This document shows, piece by piece, positions 35,224 through 46,749 of a DNA stretch of 64,000 nucleotides. Location: NCBI GenBank assembly GCA_022410635.1, contig JAJVDF010000256.1:921452-985451 (forward strand), written 5' to 3'. Below the pieces are notes generated by a model. It searched no databases, was not told the DNA's origin, and saw only the letters and a program-made list of their open reading frames with translations. The stretch's first letter is position 1, and every line of letters begins with the position of its first letter. A program made the translations under genes and the position numbers. Origin of the DNA: Tretioscincus oriximinensis (Eukaryota; Chordata; Lepidosauria; Squamata; Gymnophthalmidae).

Positions 35224-35543
35224 TTATTGATAACATTGAGCTAACATTTCAGTTCTCAATTTGTAGAGGCAAGCGCCCCATTGTTGCTTATTTTGCAGTA
35301 GAAGAGTTCGGTTATCCTTGAATGCACAGATATCTACTTCCTTGTAATCTCTTTCTTCTATAAAAACTGAAATTGTCTGTATCTCAGAATTGACTGAGGA
35401 GTCTGAGAAATCAGAAAACACCATGTCAGCAGATCTATCCAACTCAAAGTAATTAAGGTGTTTTTCAGCTCTGGAACTCTTCTTGTATCTCAGTGGTTTT
35501 GAACAGAGATATAAACTCTCTGAATGTGATTGCGAAAGACTCG
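35224..35543 (-). CDS. Possible terminal coding exon, unrecognised gene
   Basis: On the minus strand an open segment of 106 codons ends at a TAA stop (35224-35226). It is preceded by a good splice acceptor: a pyrimidine-rich stretch TTTATTCTTTTGCTGGCAG with AG at 35544-35545. The predicted peptide has protein-like composition: a basic RYKKSSRAEKHL block, then an acidic SDFSDSSVNSEIQ block, then DICAFKDNRTLLLQ and a C-terminal CLYKLRTEMLAQ. It matches no transposon protein that I know. The stop overlaps an AATAAA (minus strand; TTTATT at 35223-35228), which would give an unusually short 3'UTR. No upstream exon of the same gene was found in the window. Chance is a real alternative. Confidence 0.27.
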
Positions 35544-35805
35544 CTGCCAGCAAAAGAATAAAGTGATCAAGCAGATGTGTAAAAAAAAACTTTTTTCTTT
35601 TGATGTGCATGAAAGTGCCCTTTCATTCACTTTTGATACTGCAAAACAACATCAGGCCTTTTATGCCTTTAAGAGATGCCTTAAGTATATTGCTAAGCTT
35701 GACAGACAGTTGTATTTTTTCAGGAGTGGTGGAGGTGGCTTTTTCATTTCACTTCTATGTATTTGTTCCTTACTGGATGAGTTAGATAAAGGGAACAGGG
35801 AAGAG

Positions 35806-35952
35806 CAGGGTTACCAAATAAAACTGGGATAGAACTTTAATGGATGTGAAAAAATGATCCCCCCTTTCTCCCCTTGCACATGATGAAAATCCCTCTCTTT
35901 CATATCCATTAAAGCTGTGACGTTCTTTCTCAGTTTTTTATCTGGTGACCCT
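35806..35952. mobile_element. hAT-like MITE (about 147 bp)
   Basis: CAGGGTTACCAAATAAAACT with GGATAGAACTTTAATGGATG at the left is the imperfect reverse complement of the right end (CATATCCATTAAAGC...TTTATCTGGTGACCCTA). It belongs to the same family as 31666-31851. No clear 8-bp duplication remains. Confidence 0.7.
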
Positions 35953-37794
35953 AACATAGAGGTGGGTGTATGGTCTGTGTGGAAGCAGTTGCTTTGACTA
36001 TACAACACCACAGATTGAATGCCTAGATTTTTCATCTGCATTAGTACAACAAAAAGCAGTCAGTGGGGCTGGATTCATAAGGCTGTTGGTGTCAGCCTAT
36101 GGCCATGTTGGTGTCAGCCTATGGCCAAATTATATTAGTTAGCAGGACATGTTCTTACTTTGAGGGAAAAGGTTTTGGCTTTGTTCTTTGGTGGTAACTA
36201 CATTTTTGATTTGCTTTAGCATCTTTTCAAAGTTTCAGTCTTGCTTTTTTCCTACTTTATGACACTTCTTTCCATTTTTGTGCACAACTAGTCAAAGACT
36301 TTCCAAATCCGAGACATATACAGCTTGAGTTACTCTCTTTCTCCCCTTCACATTTCAGGTTTGGTTCATACACATGTCTTTTGCCATGTCAATGATTTTT
36401 TAACATAGATTTGTCCAGTACTGCAGCTGTAATGTATCTCACAATCTTCTCCCACTGGCCATCAATTCCATCTGGAGGAAAGAATGGCCATTATGTGGGT
36501 ATCAGTAGCTTGATTAAAATATGAACTCTCCATCATTGAAAGCAAAACCTACATTTCAGTTATCCAATTTTCCCATATTTGGGATGGTTGGTTTTCTTTG
36601 TAGTGATATGGAAATCTTATTTTAATCAGGCTTCTGTTGCCCACATAAGATAACTGAATATGCTTTGCCTGAACAAAACTGAAGGAAACAATTTGCATTT
36701 GGCAGTAGACTACTGTTCATTGCATTTAGCTTCATTACAATCAACATATTTTGGTTAAAAAGTAAAGGCTATACAATATATTCTGGGGATGTGTAGTACT
36801 ACCCAATTATTCCCTTGCAGTAAGCACTTATCCTTTAAGGTTATTATGCATGCAACAATTTTTGTTTAGAAAACATTGTGTGACTTCTCACAAAAAGCTT
36901 TCAAATCACTGAGGATAAATATACGATATCTAGTTCAGTTTATTATTAAAACAAACACAATAGTAGTCTCACTGAGGAGAGAAATAAAATGAAAAGCACC
37001 ACTCTATGGACAACACTTAAGGCTGCATTTATGACTATAAAACTTACAACCAAATCAAATACCAGTACCAGAACAGAAGCAATGTGTTCAAGAACTCAAG
37101 GATGTGGTTTGTAGGTGACATCAAACAAGAAAGAATGTTATTTTAATCTCTCCGTTAAAGCCATAATTTCTCACCCCTGATTTGGGAGCTTCAAACAGCA
37201 CTTATTTTCATAGCAATAGTTCAACTCGGTTAGAAAATAGAACGATAAACAGTAATGTGGCTACTATACCAGTTTCCTATGTATTTATAGTGGAGAAGAG
37301 ACTTCTACAGGGCTCATCAGGCAGGCAGTCCAGGTAATATACAGTGACTATTCAGGTGGAGGATGTAAATGAATCCTTGTTTGTAGCTGGTTTTTGGTCA
37401 GATTCAGGAATGCACTACAAGGCAGAAGGTGAATAGATGCACAGTGACAAGCTGTTGCCTTCAGTGGAGTAGGCTGGATTTAAGCAGCACACCATAGATT
37501 TCAAAAGGTACATCAGTGGCAGAGGAAGAAAGGAAATCAGAAAATCATTTGCCTAAGGTCAGAGACAAATGTTAGCTTTCTCATCACATTTTAGTGGACA
37601 GGCAAAACCAGCTTCATTTTAGCCAACCATTTTGAAGATGACATGAACAAGGTCAACAGGTGTGAAGTTCAAAAGCATATTTTGGAGAAAATAAAAGTGG
37701 CATTTGTTGAATTGTCCTGATCCTAAGGCTTTCCCTGAACCAATTACAAGTATGTTAGGATGAAAATGATTATCTAACCTGTTTTAATCTGTCA
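35953..37794. other. Unique AT-rich DNA, nothing recognised
   Basis: A local tandem duplication of GTTGGTGTCAGCCTATGGCC occurs at about 36083-36126. Otherwise no gene or repeat is supported. Confidence 0.4.
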
Positions 37795-38373
37795 TTGGGG
37801 CCAGTTGTGGCACTGAAACATGCTTGATTATCTTTTATGTGAGAAAGCAACAACAAGAAGACTTCTTCATCCAGGAAGAATGTTATTGGTTTTCCTGGAT
37901 CTCTCCATAGCTTTTGATACAATTGATCGTGGTATCATTTTGGAAGGTAAAGAGTTTGTGTGTTGGAGAAACTATATTTCAGTGGTTCTGCTTCCATCTC
38001 CAGTGTCTGTGGAAAAGAGTGATGTCTGTGGTTCACTAGCTATGACCCTTTCTGAACAGAAATAACAGTAATCGATGCTTTGATAACTATTGTAATATGC
38101 TGCACATGGACTTCCCTTGAATAAATTAAGTTGAAGCTTTAGCTGCTGCAAAATTCAGCAGCTAGGTTTGGTGGACACACATTACACTGAACCTAAAGAA
38201 CTGCACTGATTGCACAGTTGATGCCAAATTCAGTTCAAGGTATTAATATTGACCTATAAGGCTCTAAATGACTTGGACCCCAAATAACTGAAGGAACACT
38301 TTCTCCTATTTAGACCTGCCTACACCTTAGGATTTCCCAGTGAAGATATCTTGTCATCTTAAGTAGTCAAAGG

Positions 38374-38550
38374 TAAGCTGACCAGATGACCCCCTTTTTG
38401 GGTGTGTGTGTGTGGAGGATAGAAACCCAGTTTTGGAGTGTCTCATGGGTTTTGCTGAGGAAAAAACATAGTTCTCAGGAAAAACCGGGATGCACCACAA
38501 AACTGCGTTTTCACCCCCACATCCCCAAAAAGGATCATCTGGTCAGCCTA
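38374..38550. mobile_element. hAT-type MITE (177 bp) inside an L2-like LINE
   Basis: The ends TAAGCTGACCAGATGA and (inverted) TAGGCTGACCAGATGA form a 16-bp TIR with one mismatch, followed by more inverted sequence (CCCCCTTTTTGGG). The 8-bp direct repeat GTCAAAGG flanks it (38366-38373, 38551-38558). The L2-like LINE continues on both sides. The 61-codon frame across it is not a gene. Confidence 0.9.
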
Positions 38551-38814
38551 GTCAAAGGCATATGGGCATGAGGGAGGACTTCTTTGTGGCATGGTTATAG
38601 AATGGTCTTCCCTCTGTGACACATCAGATACCCATACTATATGTGTTTATGGGTACATCCCCTTCTGTCTGCCCCACGAAGTCACATATGTCCAGCATTA
38701 CTCCTTCAGCAAAGTCCTTTGCTGCAGATCAAACAGCCATGCCATTTCATCCGATTCAGAAACAGCATTTTATAACATCCAATTGAAGTCTTGCATGGGG
38801 ACATTAATCCCACA

Positions 38815-38890
38815 AGACTAGCAGTTCATTGGCTCTTGTGTGGGAATAGTAGGCAGGGTTGAAGAGAATGCAGGAGATTATAGTTAGGAA
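38815..38890. repeat. Unclassified dispersed repeat (partner at 49350-49420)
   Basis: GGAATAGTAGGCAGGGTTG and AGAGAATGCAGGAGATTATA match GGAACAGTAGGCAGGGTTGC and AGAGAATTTTGGGGATTGTC at 49369-49412. Part of the insertion within the L2-like copy. Confidence 0.45.
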
Positions 38891-39684
38891 AGTGCAGCAA
38901 TGCCTTCTGGAGAAGAGACACAGCAGCCTGAATGTCAAGGTAAGATGGGATGGGTGCAGAACACTTTTTATTTTTTAAGCGGGACAAATCATGAGGGAGG
39001 GATGTAGCATAGGTATCTAGTAAAGATGCACAAATTCACCTAGACCTTCAGCTGAGGAAATAACATTCTCCCTATACCCCACCCCCCAATGCCAACATTG
39101 TTTTATAACTATTTCACTATGGCCTTTCCTGAGACCCTTGAGCATATAGGTCTGAATAAATATAAAAAATGAATAAATATAATTATATAGTTGTGCAAAG
39201 TGTTGTGAACCAATCCATTTCTTCTTTGATAAGTTGATTAAATAAAAAATAAAAATGCTCTTCTATAGCATTCGTAATATTCGTAACCCAATAAATATAT
39301 TTTATCCTATGAAATAAAGAGCACTGTACCTTAAAGAATGAATAACAGAATAGAGAAATGAGTTTATGTAATTAATTAATAATTATCTACTTGGGGATAC
39401 AACCAAGAACAATCAAATTGTATGAAAGGAGGAATTACGAAGCACTTAATAGCTTTATAAATCAAGCTGCATCCAGATGGATCAATAATCTACCTGCAAA
39501 TCAAATTTGTTTTGCATTTACTGTAAACAAACAAATTTTGTGTTTTAGATCTGGTTTACTAGATTTTTTTGTTTATTGGGAAAAGCAGCTATTTTTTGTT
39601 TCGGGTTCATGTGGAAAGGCTGTGATTTGGTGAGAAACAATGAGGGCTGAGATGTGAAGGAATCTGATATTGCCAGCAAACTAT

Positions 39685-39981
39685 GGGCATGAGGGAGGCA
39701 CGGATAGCTCAGTCACTTAGGAATTCGTCTCTCGCCTGGGAGATGAGGTTTTGAAGCCCTGTGTGGGACATGGGGAGGGGTGAGCACCTTCCACTAGCCT
39801 GTAGCTCTAGCCAACCCAGCTATGCGAAAGCATGAACATGACTGCAACTAGATAAATGGGAACCACCACAGCCTGGTGGGGAAGATAGAATGGAAGCCTT
39901 CGGGCAAAATATATCCTTGTAAGCCGCTTTGAGTCCCTTTGAAAGGTGGGAAAAGCGGGGTATAAGAACCAAGTTCTTCTT
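39685..39981 (+). mobile_element. SINE-A, full-length reference copy
   Basis: Flanked by the 8-bp direct repeat CAAACTAT (39677-39684, 39982-39989). The head has box A-like TAGCTCAGTC, anticodon-arm-like CTCTCGCCTGGGAGA and a worn box B (GGTTTTGAAGCCC). Body: GGGGTGAGCACCTTCCACTA, GCCTGTAGCTCTAGCC, TAGATAAATGGGAACCACC. The 3' part CGCTTTGAGTCCCTTTGAAA and GCGGGGTATAAGAACCAAG ends in TTCTTCTTC. About 297 bp. It shows that the normal tail is only a few TTC triplets, in contrast to the expanded copies at 822 and 8733. Confidence 0.92.
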
Positions 39982-39989
39982 CAAACTAT

Positions 39990-41445
39990 CCAATGACATT
40001 TGAGAGGGGGGACTACTGTACTTCCTCTTGATAACCATCAAACAAAATGATTACAGGAGAGTATGTTACATGTACAGAAAATCTCCCTTGTGAGGAGTTG
40101 AAAGAATAGCAAAACATAGAATATATTGTAGAGTTATGAGTGAGGCAAATTAAAACTGGTTATACGAGATGATGAATTTTCAGTAAATGCCAGAATAAAT
40201 AAATGTCATATGGATGCAGCCTCCAAGTTAATATCTTGGGTTAGGCTTGGCAGCTAGTAGAAAGTTAGCCTTCAGTTCTAGTCAGTGCCTTCAATCTTAA
40301 GTACTGTAGAGACTTGCTACTGAATATTCGTGTTGTCAGGATAAGTAATCTATTAAATGAAGCATGGCGTGTCGGTTCAGATAGTTCCATTGATTTTTCA
40401 TGAAATGATACAAGTTACATTTGTGTTCATGAATTTTTAAGATTTTAATATCTGAATAAAAAACAAAAAAATCTCTATGACAACATGTGTTTGTTGTAAT
40501 TGAACACAAAAGATTTCATTTGATGACAAAGAATGGTGATATTTTATTTAATCAACAGTTTATTTTATAAAATATGCAAGGTTAATGCACAAGGGTTTCA
40601 TTGCTAATAAAGAGCTTCTATCTATCCTTTCTAGTTGAACAGATTCCCTAGTAACTTCAAAGGTGTCTTTAAAGAATAAAAGTAAAATACAACCACATAG
40701 AACAAATTACTCTTTCTTTGGTTAAATTAGAGATGAAACTATTAAAGCTGAAGGCAGTGTGACCTGATCAGCCAGAAAGAATAATGCTAAGAATAATGAG
40801 AGGTGCAGGGAGAGACTAATATCTTTAATTTCATCAGTCAGAGTCTGTTTGTCTTAGATTATAGATGTTGGTACTGATAGTACCTTATATAGGCAAGAAA
40901 GATAAAGCAGCAGTGATCACTATTCATTGCAAAAGACAATTGTGTCCAGCAGTTGCAGAACTACTGATCAAAGGAGCAAGAAAGTTGCATTCATTAAATA
41001 TCAGAACACATGATTAGACAATAAAAGTATGTTTAAAATATCCATTTGGGCTGATAAAATACGAGAGCCTATTTTCTTCTTACTTTGAAGAAGGGAGTTA
41101 CCATCCCATATATATTCTTCAGACATTTACCTTGAAGGGGTTGGTCTTTCCAGCCCATTCCCAACCAGTCAGTTTCTATATCAGCTTCTCAGTTTAACAG
41201 TCTGCAAGAATGAACAATACTACTCTGTCTCATTATTAAAGAAGTAGAGGATGTCCATTGTGATGCTGATGAATGGAATGGCCTAGCATACACACCTGTT
41301 GCCCTGCTTCAATGCTGCCCTAGCCGCTGCTGCTGTTGTGTCCATTGGTGAGGCTGCTTGTTGGAGGGGTTGCATTACTGCAGGCCCTGATGGTATGCGT
41401 CATGTGCTGAGTGGCACAACCCCATTCCAGTGAGGGGATGGACCT
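39990..41445. other. Unique DNA, possible conserved block
   Basis: No gene or repeat. The piece 40690-40870 is repeat-free with several homeobox-type words; suspicion only. Confidence 0.3.
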
Positions 41446-42265
41446 ACATAGAGTTATAGAATCAAAAAGTCATAGAACTATAGAATTCAATGACTCTCCA
41501 GGATCACCGGGTCCAACCCCCTGCTCATTGAAGGATTCATTAAACCATCCCAGAAAGATGACTGTCAAGCCCCTGTTTGAAGCCTTCCAGTGAAGGTGAA
41601 CTCACCACCTCCTGGGCAACCTGTTCCACTGGTTTATCACCCTGACTGTTAGAAAGTTTTTTCTGATATCTAATCTAAATCTACTCCCTTGCAGTTTCAT
41701 TCCATTGTTTTTAGTTCTCCCATGTGCTAATGAGAACAATGCTGATCCCTCTGCTCTGTGATAGCCCAGATATTTGTAGACAGCTATCAGGTCTCCTCTC
41801 AGTCTTCTCTTTTGCAGACTAAACATTCCTAGATCCTTTAACCGTTCCTCATAGGACATGGTTTCCAGACTATCACCATCTTTGTAATTCTCTTTTGAAT
41901 TTGCTCTAATTTATCTATATCCTTTTTAAATTGCCCCCCCCCCCCAAACTGAACACAGTATTCCGAGTGTGATCGTACCACAGTACTGTAGAGAGGAATA
42001 ATTACTTCACGTGAGCGAGATTCTATGCTCCTCTTGATACATCCCAGGATTGTGTTTGTCTTTTTTGCAGCTGCTTCACTCTGTTGACTCATGTTTAATC
42101 TGTGATTTACCAATACACCCAGGTCCTTCTCAGCTGTGTTGCTGGTCAGACATATTCCTCCCATTATCTATGTGCTGTTTTCATTATTTTTGCCCAGATG
42201 TAGGATCTTGCATTTCTCTCTGTTAAATACCATTCTATTAGTTTCAGCCCATTGTTCAAGCTTGT

Positions 42266-42854
42266 CTAGATTTTTTTTTGAATCCTATCTTTATCTTGTT
42301 TAGTATTAGCAACACCACCTAGCTTTGTGTCCTCAGCAAATTTGATAAGTTTCCCTTCAATTCCTTCATCTAGATCATTTATACATATGTTAAATAGCAC
42401 TGGACCCAGGCAGACCCTGGGGGTACTCCACTTGAAACATTCTTCCAATTTGATGTGCAACCATTTATTACCACTCTTTGAGTAAGATCACTAAGCCAGT
42501 TTTGAATCCATCTAACTGCTGTTTTGTCAGTCCCATACTTGACCATTTTTTCAATAAGGATGGAATGTTGGCTCTGGTAATTACTGCATTCTTATTGAAG
42601 TGTTGGCATACATGCTGCTTTATAACTTGTTCATGGAACTTTCCTGGTATTGAAGTCAGACTCACAGGCCTGTAGTTTCCTGATTCCACCTTTTTACCCT
42701 TTTTAAAGACAGGAACAACATTTGCCATTCTCCATTCTATTGGGACTTCTCCTGTTGTCCATGAATTTTCAAAGATCACTTCAAGTGGTTCCGCTATTAC
42801 TTCTGCTAGTTCCTTCAGTAGCCTGGGATGTAGTTCATCTGGGCCTGGAGACAT
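42266..42854 (-). pseudogene. CR1-B reverse transcriptase fragment
   Basis: Two minus-strand blocks (42468-42854 and 42266-42460) carry the fingers (GPDELHPRLL, NVVPVFKKGKKVESGNYRP) and the palm end ([28 protein letters not shown]). Catalytic FADD has become FAED. The segment between GKFHEQVIKQH and GPVLF lacks the AFDTVPH-type block: 135 bp present in the sister copy (24801-24935) are gone here. Confidence 0.88.
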
Positions 42855-43306
42855 GAATTCATTTAAATTAGCTAAGAGTTCCCTCCCCTTTTGTCTGTCT
42901 ATTAAGTGTTTTTATTCTTTTGTTCCTTCAATAGCAGAATGAATGCCAGCTGTTATTGAATGTCCTTTTTCAGAAAAAAACAGATGCAAACTAAGTGTTC
43001 AGAAGTTCAGCTTTCTCAGTATTGTTTTTGATCAGTTAACCATTTTCCTTCTGTAGAACACCTATGGCATCTTTAGCTTTTCTTTTTCTTTTGACGTACT
43101 CCCCCAAACCTTTTATTTTTGCTTTTTACATTCCTTGCGAGACTCAGTTCATATTTAGCTTTAACTTTTCTGACACTTGCCCTACAGTTGCTGCACACTG
43201 CCTTATATTCTTCCTTAAAAATGTTCCCCTTCTTCTATTTCATAGACAGTATTTTTTTTTCCTTTTTAGTAAGTTATTAAGATCTAGGTTCAACCACAGT
43301 GGCCTC

Positions 43307-43798
43307 CTAAGAAGCTTTTTTGGAAATTGTTAAAGATTGTGCTTCTAGAATCTCATTTCGCAAAATTTCCCATCCTTCTTGGACATTTCTGTCCTTTAAG
43401 ACTTCCAACCATTGGAGCCTTCCTACCCTCCTTCTGAGTCCATCAAAATCTGCTCTTCTGAAATCCAGTCTTAAAGTCTGAGTTCTCTCAGGTCTTCCTA
43501 CCTTTGTTATGTAGAATTCAATTATTGCATGGTTACTGCAGCCCATGGTCCCAGCCACCCTTACTTCCTCAACCATACCCTCCTTATTGGTAAGAATTAG
43601 ATCCAGGATAGTGGATCCCCTTGTTTTTTCTTCCACTTTTTGGCAGATAAAATTATCAACTAGAGAAGATAAAAATTTAGTAGACCCGTGAGTTTTGCCC
43701 GAGAGAGATTCCCAGCAAATGTCTGGATAGTTAAAAACTCCCATAATCACCATATCATGTTTATTTGAGAGCATAGTCATCTGATGTAGGAAGACCAC
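43307..43798 (-). pseudogene. CR1-B AP-like endonuclease, C-terminal half
   Basis: The 163 codons match the C-terminal part of the CR1 APE-type endonuclease and the start of the linker. The GDFN motif reads GVFN (residues 20-23; Asp lost), followed by YPDICW. The SDH motif reads SNH (residues 88-90; Asp to Asn). LDLILTN is intact at 65-71. Both catalytic acidic positions are changed, so the nuclease would be dead even if complete. This protein would nick target DNA for LINE integration. Confidence 0.88.
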
Positions 43799-44254
43799 TC
43801 CTCATGGTGATCTAGATGTATAATTCTTCTCCTCTTCATTGTTCTTTTGCATGAGAACCTGATATCAGTTCTTAAGCTGTATAGGTGCTGACAGCCTCCT
43901 ACCCCTCCTTTTTGTCTGAGTCACATGTTTCCAATCCACTGCTTCTACTGATATGCTAGGATTATCTTTCTCTTCATGAATCAGAACAAGCTTTTCTGTT
44001 TATACATCTGCATCCCTAATGAGCTTCAGAATGTACACTCTCTCCTCGAGACTTTGCACCTTTTCTTCCAGCAGTGACACAAGCTTGCATTTGTGGCAGT
44101 TGAAGTTTGTCTTCTGGCAGTACTGTAAACATATTACATTCATTTCAAAAGACCATGGGGTTGCTCTTCTCTTCCATGTTGCTTAAAGGAAGACACTAAG
44201 ATTTTAACAGCGTTTCACTGAAGAGATTTTCACTTTCTAAGTCTAAAGTCTGAG

Positions 44255-44444
44255 TTTTTTAGTTTCTTCCCAGCATGCATGTGGAATATGCAAATTACTC
44301 CCTGAAGCTCAGATTCCTGGGCTGGTGAGAATTCCTCTGCTTCCCTGGTCACCAAATCCGGTATTCTTTTGCCTCACCGTGAATTTTTTAGCTTCTTCCC
44401 AGCATGCAACTGGAATATGCAAATTATTCCCTGAAGCTCAGATG
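44255..44444 (-). repeat. CR1-B 5'UTR duplicated units with octamer motif
   Basis: Two copies of a 60-bp unit, about 44255-44312 and 44385-44444, share TTCTTCCCAGCATGCA, GGAATATGCAAATTA and TCCCTGAAGCTCAGAT. They lie upstream of ORF1 on the minus strand, where CR1 promoters sit. Each unit contains ATGCAAAT, the POU/octamer consensus. Confidence 0.7.
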
Positions 44445-44470
44445 ATGTCCTGACCAATGGTCTTGGCTTC

Positions 44471-46749
44471 AGGTTGAGAAACACTAATTGTGTTCATTAA
44501 GCTGATGTTGAACATCGATCACCGCAATTTGCAGGACATTAATTAGTTAAAAGAGGATGCAGTAAAGTTTGAATAAAGTGAACTCAGCCTTCTGATCCAG
44601 ATCTAGCTTCCCCCTTCCACTTAGGGATATTTTGGGAATGTTCAGGATGGAAATACAACTCCCATAAGCCTCAGCTTCAGTTAAAAGTTTCAGTCCTGCT
44701 TTTTTCTGTCCTAGTTTCCAATGTTGTGATTTGGTAACACACCAAACCATTGTTGTCAATGTCGTTCCCTCCACCCCCAAAACATGATTGACTGAAGATG
44801 AGGTAAGCTTGCTCAAGACTAGGAGTCCTGGTTCACTACCATCCATACTTAACTGAAGCTGTTTTCCTTCCCCTTGCTTTTAAATATTTCAGAAAAGGAG
44901 AAAAACAGATGTGGGATGGAAACAGCTCAAATTATCCAGGAAGTTGGAAAAACAAATCACAGTGCAAGCGTAGCATTCCTGTGATCTGCCAGAACAATTG
45001 CCTAAGCCAACTGCAGAAAGGGCCATGATTATGGATGAGTTAGGGGAAAGGTTAAAATATTAGGGAGGGAGAGTAATGTGTTATTGGCTGGGATCAGGTG
45101 AGCCGTCTGAAACACTAGTGAAATTTCAGTCATACTAGAGTGTGCCTTGTAGCATTTTATATCTGTGTGGCATATTTTACAGTCACAAATCGAGTGATTA
45201 CTTCAATGCAGTGTGGGCAGAAGCTGCTTATGAATGCTCAAAACAGCGTTGGAGAGAAAAAACACTGATGAACATGCTCACCCCCTCCCAACTCTTTCCA
45301 TAGCTCCTTGACAGAGTGTGAACAGAAGCAGATGTGACTGTATGGCATACATGATGCGAGAACGTACATCAGCTGCTTTTTCAAACTCATCTGATCACTC
45401 TTCTGTCAGCTAACAGAGACAAAATTGTACAAATTAATAGATGCATGCAAATATGCTGGTACTGTATAAAATGATCAGCTGACTGTTTTTTTAATGATAA
45501 TCATGGTCAAAGGTTTGGGGTCAAGGAAGTTGAACACAGTGGAAACAAAAAATGTAAACTTGTGATATCAAAATATCAGAACCAAAATATTGTCGCACAG
45601 GTATCAACACGGGACAGATAATGCATTCTCCATGTACCCTGTGGCTGGGCAGGCAAATGTGACTACTAGATTCATTGTACATGCCAGCCTGGAGGTGCAA
45701 AACCTGCCTTTGGGGAAGCTAGAGGTGCAGAGTACAATGGAGAATTTTGAGAACAAGGTGCAACCTCATTTTCCTCTTCTGCCATGTAAAGTTACAGCAA
45801 CAGAGAAGGGAAATTACTGGGATTGTTTCTATCCATTCTAGTTTAGTGTCACATCAAAAATTACTGATTTGGGTGGTATTTCCAGTTTTATGCTCAAGCA
45901 TAACAAAAAACTCACTGCTGCTAAGCTTATGTTCTGAAGCTATCAGGACTTGAGAGTCTGGGGTGCATGAATATGTTAATTATCTTATGCTATTCGACCA
46001 TAATATCAAGGTGTCTTCCACATATAATTGTGGGACCACAGCAATTATAGATCTATAAAAGCCCTTCATTGTGGATTTCATCTTTAGTACTTTAATGCCA
46101 ATTTTTCCTTTGTGTTGCTATGACAAGTGGCATGCATTGTCTTCTCATAACAAGATTCTTCAAGACTTGGAAATCCACGTTTAGACACAGAAAACATAGT
46201 GAAAGAAATGTGAATCCCAGAGACAATGATAATTAATACTCATGATCAATTTATGCCCCATAGTCATGGAGATATGTAAATAAATTGCAGCAATAGAAAA
46301 AAATAAAATAAAACAAAATAAAAGGGTGTGTTGTGTTGCTGCCAGAAGAAAGCTTTCAGGCTACCTGATAAAGCTTCCTATTGATCATGCATGCATAGAA
46401 AAGCCAATAGGGAGGGTGTAGAAGCAGTAAGCCCATAGTACATGACTTTGTAGTCTTGGACAAGGAAATCTTGAGTTTAGGGTCTATGAGAGTAGCAATG
46501 GCGTGTTTTTGAGAATTCCTCTACAGCCCCTCAGATGGCCTATGTCATGGCTATTTACATAGAGCAGAGGTCCTTGCAGTTAGGGACCATAATTGTTCTA
46601 ATTATTCTTAATGGCTTAGGAGAAGTTTTCTTTGCACTCCAAAAAGGAAAGTCATATAACTTCTTCAAATAAGCAGAACATCCTACATCTTTTGCTTCTG
46701 ATTCTCAGCCACTTTGGATTTTCAACAGTCATCTAGATGTTTCCATAAT
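44471..46749. other. Unique DNA, nothing recognised
   Basis: No repeat or gene supported. Short plus frames at 45590-45841 and 45747-45953 have no recognisable domain; 44620-44690 has a AACTCCCATAAGCCTCAGC block of the kind found in hAT relics. Confidence 0.35.

Larger units (their letters stand above)
37795..39175 (+). mobile_element. L2-like LINE, old copy split by insertions
   Basis: The order of the L2-like family can be followed. VFLDLSIAFDTIDRG comes first (about 37890-37935), then a large gap over the palm. After it come the C-terminal block (about 38080-38330), a hAT MITE (38374-38550), a continuation with TGGTCTTCCCTCTGTG (about 38605), roughly 400 bp of foreign or diverged sequence, and the 3'UTR/tail CCTTTCCTGAGACCCTTGAG with AATAAATATA at 39125-39175. 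It is more worn than 33605-34940 and so probably older. Confidence 0.75.
41446..44470 (-). mobile_element. CR1 LINE (subfamily B), near full length but internally deleted
   Basis: From right to left on the minus strand: a 5'UTR with two tandem-type repeats (44255-44444); an ORF1 piece with a CQKTNFNCHKCKLVSLLEEK zinc-finger/coiled-coil-like block (about 44010-44110); a junction near 43800 to the C-terminal half of the AP-type endonuclease; then the linker and RT (GPDELHPRLLKELAEVIAE, GNYRPVSLTSIPGK). An FAEDTKLGG block, C-terminal region, poly-C tract (41934-41945) and the CR1 terminal repeat at 41446 complete it. The N-terminal half of the endonuclease and the RT AFDT-type block are deleted. 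It is the most complete LINE in the window. Confidence 0.93.

Noticed and set aside
38386..38571. 61-codon frame
   Set aside because: It spans a hAT MITE and its inverted ends.
39391..39633. 80-codon plus frame with a protein-like start
   Set aside because: No acceptor or donor signals fit and no family is recognised; length is within chance for 64 kb.
38561..39702. Shared TATGGGCATGAGGGAGG at 38561 and about 39682
   Set aside because: One copy is in the L2-like LINE and one at the SINE-A 5' end; too short to claim a common origin.
45590..45841. 83-codon plus frame
   Set aside because: No domain, no splice context, chance length.
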